Program-made: the position numbers and the translations under genes
Notes under the pieces: generated by a model
The model's input: the letters and a program-made list of their open reading frames with translations, nothing else
Database searches by the model: none
What the model was told of the DNA's origin: nothing
NCBI GenBank assembly: GCA_029007685.1
Contig: JAQXIG010000038.1
Coordinates: 1-6,597 of the forward strand
Origin: a bacterium
GTDB lineage: Bacteria > Bacillota_I > Bacilli_A > RF39 > UBA660
Length of the DNA: 6,597 nt
Direction of reading: 5' to 3'
Shown here: one piece after another, positions 1 through 4,666 of the stretch
Layout of the letters: the number at the start of each line of letters is the position of its first letter
Position numbering within the stretch: position 1 is the stretch's first letter

Positions 1-167
1 TATTAAAACTTTTTTTTCCACAATAAAACAGTATGTATCATAAAACAAGTATCAAACAGAACATCCCCTACCATCCACTATAATTTTAAAAAAATCTAGC
101 GATCATCAAAAGACATAAAATAAAATACAATTTAACTAAAAAAGAATTAAAAGAGCATATTATTCAA

Positions 168-183
168 CGTTTCACGTGAAACA
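168..183. promoter_or_regulatory. parS site 1 (ParB binding), one changed base
   Basis: Reads CGTTTCACGTGAAACA, differing from the parS consensus only by C for T at the first base. The CACGTG core and TTTC/GAAA arms are intact. It sits at the end of a degraded repeat unit and is paired with site 2, with 68 bp between their ends. Confidence 0.9.
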
Positions 184-251
184 TCATACACAATCATTAA
201 CTTTCCCTCAAAAAACAAAAGACACACTTAACTTACGTTTCACGTGAAACA
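184..251. repeat. Short parS module, copy 1 (68 bp)
   Basis: A spacer followed by parS site 2. The spacer aligns with that of 479-545: both begin TCA, share a CTCAAAAAACAAAAGA-like or CTAAAAAGCAAAAGA-like stretch, and end just before the parS. It looks like a duplicated spacer-plus-parS block. Confidence 0.6.
236..251. promoter_or_regulatory. parS site 2 (ParB binding), one changed base
   Basis: Reads CGTTTCACGTGAAACA, the same single outer-base change as site 1. The shared variant suggests that sites 1 and 2 descend from one copy. It ends the first short repeat module. Confidence 0.9.
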
Positions 252-478
252 TTACATTTTTTATACAAACTCAACCTAAATCAAGAATATTTTTTCAAAT
301 AAGATAAAAATAAAGAACAATAAATCTACAGAAAGTAAAACTAAAAACACAAAAAGCAAGCGAACCATTTTCACCTAAAAAATTCAATTATACATTATCT
401 CAAACATCAAAAATGACACACAATTATTAATTAAAATTCCAAAAAGAGCTATATACAATTTATGTTTCACGTGAAACA
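252..478. repeat. Long parS repeat unit 1 (227 bp), lacking the Noc site
   Basis: Runs from just after parS 2 through parS 3. Its second half (362-479) matches 725-843 of unit 2 with about six substitutions and one single-base gap in 118 bp. It is about 70 bp shorter than unit 2 because the segment carrying the Noc-type palindromes is absent. Confidence 0.75.
463..478. promoter_or_regulatory. parS site 3 (ParB binding), perfect
   Basis: Exact TGTTTCACGTGAAACA, flanked by A and T so that the palindrome extends to 18 bp (462-479). It ends long repeat unit 1 and is paired with site 4, with 67 bp between their ends. Confidence 0.95.
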
Positions 479-545
479 TCACTCCCAACTATTGATTCAA
501 CCTAAAAAGCAAAAGATTACTTTTACCTATGTTTCACGTGAAACA
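479..545. repeat. Short parS module, copy 2 (67 bp)
   Basis: Second copy of the spacer-plus-parS block seen at 184-251, ending in parS 4. Units 3 and 4 have no such insert. Confidence 0.6.
530..545. promoter_or_regulatory. parS site 4 (ParB binding), perfect
   Basis: Exact TGTTTCACGTGAAACA in an 18-bp palindrome (529-546). It ends the second short module, and the following ATTAC plus T-run matches the sequence after sites 2, 5 and 6. Confidence 0.95.
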
Positions 546-626
546 TTACTTTTTTTTATATAAACTCAATCAAATTCAAAGACAATATTTTTTAAAATAG
601 AATCACTTCCCAGAGAAAAAGCACAT

Positions 627-652
627 AAAAATATTTCCCGGGAAATATTTTT
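627..652. promoter_or_regulatory. Noc-binding-site palindrome 1 (NBS), perfect
   Basis: A 26-bp perfect palindrome centred between 639 and 640. Its central 16 bp (632-647), TATTTCCCGGGAAATA, equal the published Noc-binding sequence of Bacillus subtilis, which differs from parS in the core and at the second and fifteenth bases. Noc is a ParB paralogue that blocks division over the nucleoid and binds membrane. Whether this genome encodes Noc cannot be seen here. The palindrome has no loop, so a terminator role is unlikely despite the flanking T-run. Confidence 0.8.
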
Positions 653-826
653 TAAATATAGTTAAAAACAAACAATAAGAAACCGAAATATTTAGAAAGT
701 AAAATTTAAAACACAAGAATTATTGAACCATTTTCATCTAAAAGAATTCAATTATATATTATCTCAAATATCAAAAATAACATACGATTATTAATTAAAA
801 TTCCAAAAAGAGCTATATACAATTTA

Positions 827-842
827 TGTTTCACGTGAAACA
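827..842. promoter_or_regulatory. parS site 5 (ParB binding), perfect
   Basis: Exact TGTTTCACGTGAAACA in an 18-bp palindrome. It ends long repeat unit 2. The preceding 100 bp are nearly identical to those before site 3. Confidence 0.95.
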
Positions 843-923
843 TTACATTTTTTCATAAAAATTCAGTCAAACTCAAAGACAATATGTTTTTAAATAAAAT
901 TATTTCCCAAAGAAAGATCACTC

Positions 924-951
924 AAAAATTATTTCCCGGGAAATAATTTTT
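924..951. promoter_or_regulatory. Noc-binding-site palindrome 2 (NBS), perfect
   Basis: A 28-bp perfect palindrome centred between 937 and 938. Its central 16 bp (930-945) are again TATTTCCCGGGAAATA. The bases just outside this 16-mer differ from those of palindrome 1 yet stay symmetric, which points to selection for symmetry. It lies at the equivalent place in repeat unit 3. Confidence 0.8.
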
Positions 952-1121
952 TTAAATATATATAAAGAAAGAACAATAAAATGAAGTATATAGAAACAAA
1001 AAATATAAAAAGTAATTGAAGTATTTTCATCTAAAAAAAAATTTAATTACATGCCATTTCAAAGATCAAGCGTCATATATAATTATCAATTAAAATTAAA
1101 AAAAGAACTACATGCAACTTA

Positions 1122-1137
1122 TGTTTCACGTGAAACA
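1122..1137. promoter_or_regulatory. parS site 6 (ParB binding), perfect
   Basis: Exact TGTTTCACGTGAAACA in an 18-bp palindrome, ending long repeat unit 3. Confidence 0.95.
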
Positions 1138-1220
1138 TTACACTTTTTATATAACTTTAATCGAGCGAAAAAAGTTTTTTTAAAATAGAAGTATTTTCTA
1201 GAAAAGGATAATCTACAATC

Positions 1221-1236
1221 TATTTCTCGGAAAACA
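1221..1236. promoter_or_regulatory. Decayed Noc-type site
   Basis: Reads TATTTCTCGGAAAACA, matching the Noc site at 13 of 16 bases, at the equivalent place in repeat unit 4. The core symmetry is broken. It may be a relic or a weak site. Confidence 0.45.
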
Positions 1237-1390
1237 ATTTTAAAAAAGATACGAGAAAAAATAATTAATAATAAAATAGTAAAATTATATATATTGAAGT
1301 AAATTTGAAATTATAAAAACTAATTTAATTATTCTCACCTAAAGAAATTAATCATACACAATTCTAAAAATTAAAATATCAGCAATTCAA

Positions 1391-1406
1391 TGTTTCACGT
1401 GAAACA
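1391..1406. promoter_or_regulatory. parS site 7 (ParB binding), perfect, extended palindrome
   Basis: Exact TGTTTCACGTGAAACA. Flanking CAA and TTG extend the perfect palindrome to 22 bp (1388-1409), the longest parS palindrome I found in the array. It ends the shortened repeat unit 4. Confidence 0.95.
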
Positions 1407-1646
1407 TTGTGAATATAACTAATTGACATCAATTTCATTTACAAAAAAAATAAAACATCATAAATTAAGAAACAAACCATAATCACTGATTCTCTCTAAT
1501 AAGAAACAATTTTCAGAAAATAATAATTTATGATAAAAATCAAAAAAATTATAAAACAATATTATCAAATCAATACAATAAATAGAATTAAAAGAAAACA
1601 ACTAAATTATAGAAAAGAGAAAATAACAAAATAATTCAACCTCAGA

Positions 1647-1662
1647 TGTTTCACGTGAAACA
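1647..1662. promoter_or_regulatory. parS site 8 (ParB binding), perfect
   Basis: Exact TGTTTCACGTGAAACA in an 18-bp palindrome. Its surroundings do not align clearly with the repeat units, so only the binding site itself is conserved here. Confidence 0.95.
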
Positions 1663-1784
1663 TTGATAAAGGAATAAATAAAAAAGTACTCAACTAGAAA
1701 AATCATAATAAATATCACAATCACAAATATACACAAAATATGACACAATATCTAAAATAAAACTAAACTACAGCAATTCATTAA

Positions 1785-1800
1785 TGTTTCACGTGGAACA
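1785..1800. promoter_or_regulatory. parS site 9 (ParB binding), one changed base
   Basis: Reads TGTTTCACGTGGAACA, with G for A at the twelfth base, so one half-site is perfect and the other is altered. A C/G at this position is common in parS sites of other bacteria, so it is probably still bound. Confidence 0.88.
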
Positions 1801-1952
1801 TTATATTAGAAATAAAACTAACATAATCAAAAAAGATCAAAAAGGAAAAGAAAAAACATAAAACAGTAAGAAAAAAGATAGGCTATAATAATTCACACTA
1901 AGAACTAAGTATAAAAATGCCAGAAGATCATAAGAAACTAATTTAGATCTAA

Positions 1953-1968
1953 TGTTTCACGTGAAACA
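1953..1968. promoter_or_regulatory. parS site 10 (ParB binding), perfect, next to the gyrA terminator
   Basis: Exact TGTTTCACGTGAAACA in an 18-bp palindrome, 23 bp beyond the T-tract of the gyrBA terminator. It is the site nearest the presumed origin side of the array. Confidence 0.95.
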
Positions 1969-1991
1969 TATTTCAATAAAAAAAGTTCCAC

Positions 1992-2021
1992 AAAAAAAAG
2001 AAGCAAAGACTGCCTCTTTTT
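1992..2021 (-). terminator. Intrinsic terminator of the gyrBA operon
   Basis: On the minus strand, AAAAAGAGGCA pairs with TGCTTCTTTTT across the 5-base loop GTCTT. This gives an 11-bp stem with one G-U pair. The 3' arm runs into a tract of eight T (1992-1999). The 5' arm begins inside the gyrA stop codon, so there is no 3' untranslated stretch before the hairpin. The nearest parS begins only about two turns of helix further on, so the terminator should keep gyrase transcription out of the centromere array. Confidence 0.88.
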
Positions 2022-4653
2022 AATTTTCTTGAGACTCAGAAATTTTATCCACAACCTCATCTACACTAGATTCACTGACAGCGTCCTCACTTTTTATAAT
2101 AGTAGATACAGTAGCCACCATTTGCTCATCCTTGAGTCTCATTAATCTAACTCCCTGAGTAGTTCTTCCCAAAGTTGAAATTTGCTCCATTGACATTCTC
2201 ATAATAATGCCACTATCTGTAATGATCACAAGATCCTCATCTCCAGTCACAGCCTTTAATGAAACTAACATACCATTTTTTTCCGTAACATTAAGAGCCT
2301 TAACACCCTTGCTACCACGATGAGTAAGACGATATTCATCTATAGGAGTTTTCTTACCATATCCCTTCTCAGTAACAATTAACACCTGCTCATTAGAAGT
2401 AATAACCTCACCACCAATAACTCTAGATCCATCAAGTTCAATTCCTTTAACACCAGAAGCAGTACGTCCCATAATACGAACTTCACTTTCCACAAATCGC
2501 ACCATTCTACCATTAGAAGCACCAATAATAATTTCGTTTTCCCCCGTTGTCTTACTAACAGAAATTAACTCATCATCATCTTTCAAACCAATTGCAATCT
2601 TTCCACTACTTCTAATATTATCAAATTCCTCTAACCTAGTTCTCTTAACAATACCATCTTTAGTAATAAAAAATAAATAGTGATAATCATGCTCCTTAGC
2701 ATTTAAAGAAATAATAGAATTTATTCTTTCATCTTTTTCCACAGGCAACAAATTAATAATTGGCAATCCCTTACCTTGTCTGCTAAATTCCGGAACCTCG
2801 TACCCCTTCATTCTATAAACTTTCCCCTTATTACTAAAGAATAAAATATAGTCATGAGTTTCCATATTAATCATTTTTTCCACAAAATCTTCTTCATTCG
2901 TAGCCATTCCCTTAATACCAACACCACCACGATTTTGTGTTCTGTATTCATCAGCCAATACTCTCTTAATATATCCCTTATTAGTCAAGGTAATTAAAAT
3001 ATTATCCACAGGTATCAACGACTCATCCTCTATATATTCAATCGCAGTCATATCAATCTTAGTACGCCTATCATCACCATATTTCCTCTTAACTTCTAAC
3101 ATTTCCTCTTTGATAATATCCAAAACCCTTTGCTCAGAAGCCAAAATATCTCTATAATCCGAAATTTTAATTCGTAAATCACCTAATTCAGCCTCAACCT
3201 TACCACGTTCCAAACCAGTCAAACGACGAAGTCTCATCTCAAGAATACTATTAGCTTGAATTTCGTCCAAATCAAACCTAAACATCAAATTAGTTCTTGC
3301 CTCTTCATCACTATCAGCAGCTCGAATAATACGAACTACCTCATCAATATTATCCAATGCAATCCTTAAACCTTCTAATATATGAACTCTTTCCTCTGCT
3401 TTACCCAAATCATATCTAGTTCGTCTAATAATAACTTCCTTTTGATGATCTACATATTTGACAATAATATCCTTAAGTCCCAAAGTTCTAGGTGTTTGTC
3501 CATCTAAAACTAAGAAAATAATTCCAAAAGATACCTGAAAATTAGTATGCTTATATAGATTATTTAAAACCACTTGAGGATTGGCATCCCTCTTTAAAGT
3601 AATTGTAATCTTAATACCTTCCTTTAAATCAGTATGATAATCCGCAATTCCTTCAATTACCTTATTATGAACAAGCTCCGCAACCTTATTCTTAAGTTCC
3701 ATCGTATTAACACCAAACGGAACCTCATCTATAACGATATTGCTATGATTGCCAACCTCTTCAATTGTTGCTTTGCTTCGAATAGTAATAGATCCCCTAC
3801 CAGTTTCATAAGCCTTTTTAATACCAGAATTACCAAGAATAATACCACCAGTAGGAAAATCTGGCCCTTTAATATATTCCATTAGTCCCATTGTATCAAT
3901 ATCAGGATTATCAATATAGGCAACACATCCATCAATAACCTCACCTAAATTATGAGGAGGAATATTAGTAGCCATACCTACAGCTATCCCCATCGAACCA
4001 TTAACTAGTACATTAGGAAATCTAGATGGAAGCACCTTAGGTTCCTTCCTAGTAGCATCAAAGTTATCATCCATATCCACAGTATCTTTATTAATATCAC
4101 GCAATAACTCTAACGAAATCTTAGCCAATCGAGACTCCGTATAACGCATAGCTGCGGCACCATCACCTTCGATATTACCAAAATTTCCATGCCCATCAAC
4201 CAACATATATCGTTGATTGAAATCCTGTGCCAAACGTACCATCGCATCGTAAATCGAAGAATCACCGTGAGGATGATAATTTCCCATAACTTCACCAACC
4301 GTTTTAGCACTCTTTCTATGAGGTTTATCAGGAGTATAACCAGATTCATACATCGACCATAAAATACGTCTATGAACCGGTTTCAAACCATCCCTAAGAT
4401 CAGGTAACGCACGAGATTTAATAACACTCATCGAATATTCCATAAATGAAGTCTTAACCTCATCCACAATATTATTACAATCTAATCGATCTCTTTCATG
4501 AAAATATCCACTAAATTGATTTTCTGATTTTACGTTATCCACAACTTTTTGAGATTCATTATCATCCACAGAAATATTCTTCATGTTTTTTACAACTTCA
4601 CTATCTTGATTAGCTCTATCTAATAACTCATTTAAATCATCCTTATTATCCAT
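2020..4653 (-). CDS. gyrA: DNA gyrase subunit A (GyrA), with an N-terminal extension
   Basis: This is the DNA-cleaving and DNA-wrapping subunit of gyrase, 877 aa, somewhat longer than most homologues. Residues 1 to about 50 are a polar, acidic, low-complexity extension. The conserved breakage-reunion domain starts near 61 (SFMEYSMSVIKSRALPDLRDGLKPVHRR spans 69-96). The catalytic pair is R170/Y171 (AMRYTE). The quinolone region HPHGDSSIYDAM (127-138) has S132 and D136 at the positions of E. coli S83 and D87, so no classical resistance change is present. A helical tower and coiled-coil region spans roughly 400-525. The C-terminal beta-pinwheel has six blades with strands near 552, 603, 659, 708, 757 and 808. 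The GyrA-box reads QNRGGVG (573-579) against a usual Q(R/K)RGG(K/R)G. The tail from 854 is acidic. The ATG at 4653 is chosen because AGGGAGG lies 6 bases upstream. The next Met (residue 24) has only a weak ribosome site. Linkage to gyrB and the GyrA-box argue against ParC. Confidence 0.97.
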   Translation of the reverse strand: MDNKDDLNELLDRANQDSEVVKNMKNISVDDNESQKVVDNVKSENQFSGYFHERDRLDCNNIVDEVKTSFMEYSMSVIKSRALPDLRDGLKPVHRRILWSMYESGYTPDKPHRKSAKTVGEVMGNYHPHGDSSIYDAMVRLAQDFNQRYMLVDGHGNFGNIEGDGAAAMRYTESRLAKISLELLRDINKDTVDMDDNFDATRKEPKVLPSRFPNVLVNGSMGIAVGMATNIPPHNLGEVIDGCVAYIDNPDIDTMGLMEYIKGPDFPTGGIILGNSGIKKAYETGRGSITIRSKATIEEVGNHSNIVIDEVPFGVNTMELKNKVAELVHNKVIEGIADYHTDLKEGIKITITLKRDANPQVVLNNLYKHTNFQVSFGIIFLVLDGQTPRTLGLKDIIVKYVDHQKEVIIRRTRYDLGKAEERVHILEGLRIALDNIDEVVRIIRAADSDEEARTNLMFRFDLDEIQANSILEMRLRRLTGLERGKVEAELGDLRIKISDYRDILASEQRVLDIIKEEMLEVKRKYGDDRRTKIDMTAIEYIEDESLIPVDNILITLTNKGYIKRVLADEYRTQNRGGVGIKGMATNEEDFVEKMINMETHDYILFFSNKGKVYRMKGYEVPEFSRQGKGLPIINLLPVEKDERINSIISLNAKEHDYHYLFFITKDGIVKRTRLEEFDNIRSSGKIAIGLKDDDELISVSKTTGENEIIIGASNGRMVRFVESEVRIMGRTASGVKGIELDGSRVIGGEVITSNEQVLIVTEKGYGKKTPIDEYRLTHRGSKGVKALNVTEKNGMLVSLKAVTGDEDLVIITDSGIIMRMSMEQISTLGRTTQGVRLMRLKDEQMVATVSTIIKSEDAVSESSVDEVVDKISESQEN
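2045..2053 (+). promoter_or_regulatory. DnaA-box sequence inside gyrA (3' end)
   Basis: Exact TTATCCACA, the high-affinity DnaA box, within the last codons of gyrA. On the coding strand it comes from adjacent Val-Asp-Lys codons, so it may be coincidental. Confidence 0.3.
3002..3010 (+). promoter_or_regulatory. DnaA-box sequence inside gyrA (middle)
   Basis: Exact TTATCCACA, in the codons for Val-Asp-Asn at residues 549-551 of GyrA. It is isolated from other boxes, so function is doubtful. Confidence 0.25.
4535..4543 (+). promoter_or_regulatory. DnaA-box sequence inside gyrA (5' end), with near-matches around it
   Basis: Exact TTATCCACA in the coding region of the GyrA N-terminal extension. 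One-mismatch relatives lie at 4460-4468 and 4562-4570 (TCATCCACA) and at 4646-4654 (TTATCCATA), all in the same orientation. The grouping is denser than elsewhere in the window, but all are explained by Val-Asp-type or start-region codons. Confidence 0.35.
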
Positions 4654-4659
4654 AATAAA

Positions 4660-4666
4660 CCTCCCT
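4660..4666 (-). promoter_or_regulatory. Shine-Dalgarno site of gyrA, overlapping the gyrB stop codon
   Basis: The minus strand reads AGGGAGG followed by TTTATT and the gyrA ATG, a near-perfect ribosome binding site with 6-base spacing. Its first two bases are the last two of the gyrB TAG stop. A ribosome finishing gyrB therefore sits on the gyrA initiation site, which suggests translational coupling and balanced subunit synthesis. The site also fixes the gyrA start, confirming that the unusual N-terminal extension is translated. Confidence 0.9.

Larger units (their letters stand above)
546..842. repeat. Long parS repeat unit 2 (297 bp), with Noc site
   Basis: Order within the unit: a T-run after parS, a degraded Noc-like site (604-619), the perfect Noc site (632-647), a variable A-rich stretch, the conserved 118-bp block, then parS 5. 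It aligns along its length with unit 3. Confidence 0.8.
843..1137. repeat. Long parS repeat unit 3 (295 bp), with Noc site
   Basis: Same order as unit 2, with a degraded Noc-like site at 901-916, the perfect Noc site at 930-945, a more diverged form of the conserved block (1018-1138) and parS 6. Confidence 0.8.
1138..1406. repeat. Long parS repeat unit 4 (269 bp), diverged
   Basis: Recognisable by the TTACACTTTTTATATAA start, the two Noc-like relics (1192-1207 and 1221-1236), the TTCTCACCTAAAG block near 1332 and parS 7. The block before parS is about 37 bp shorter than in units 1-3. This is the most eroded of the four long units. Confidence 0.6.
1..1991. other. Gene-free, A+T-rich centromere-like region downstream of gyrA
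   Basis: No reading frame of gene-like length or content is present on either strand, and I see no tRNA, rRNA or transposase remnant. The plus strand is strikingly rich in A, with C more common than G outside the palindromes. The region holds ten parS sites, two perfect and one decayed Noc-type site, and the diverged tandem repeats that carry most of them. Positions 1-167 contain nothing recognisable except a degraded end of the long repeat unit just before the first parS (about 130-167). The stretch 1407-1646 has no repeat I can align with confidence. Which gene lies to the left of position 1 is unknown. Confidence 0.9.

Noticed and set aside
627..951. CCCGGG palindromes as rho-independent terminators
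   Set aside because: They have T-runs nearby but are perfect palindromes with no loop, have only three G-C pairs at the centre, match the Noc site exactly, and follow no gene.
1509..1521. ATTTTCAGAAAAT as a further Noc-site relic
   Set aside because: It is an odd-length, A+T-dominated inverted repeat without the CCCGGG core, and its surroundings do not align with the repeat units.
168..1968. CRISPR array
   Set aside because: The repeated elements are 16-bp perfect palindromes at uneven spacing, and the intervening sequences are homologous rather than unique spacers.
1..1991. Replication origin (oriC) in the gene-free region
   Set aside because: It is A+T-rich, but I find only isolated DnaA-like 9-mers with a mismatch (for example 14-22, TTTTCCACA) and no cluster of exact boxes. 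The origin is more likely near dnaA, beyond the right end.
1..1991. Insertion sequence or prophage remnant as the source of the repeats
   Set aside because: There is no transposase or integrase reading frame, no terminal inverted repeat and no target duplication that I could find.
3634..3885. 83-codon open frame on the plus strand
   Set aside because: It lies wholly inside gyrA on the opposite strand, has no family resemblance and no evident ribosome site. It is a shadow of the real gene.
4110..4349. 79-codon open frame on the minus strand
   Set aside because: It overlaps the catalytic core of gyrA in another frame and shows no recognisable protein motif.
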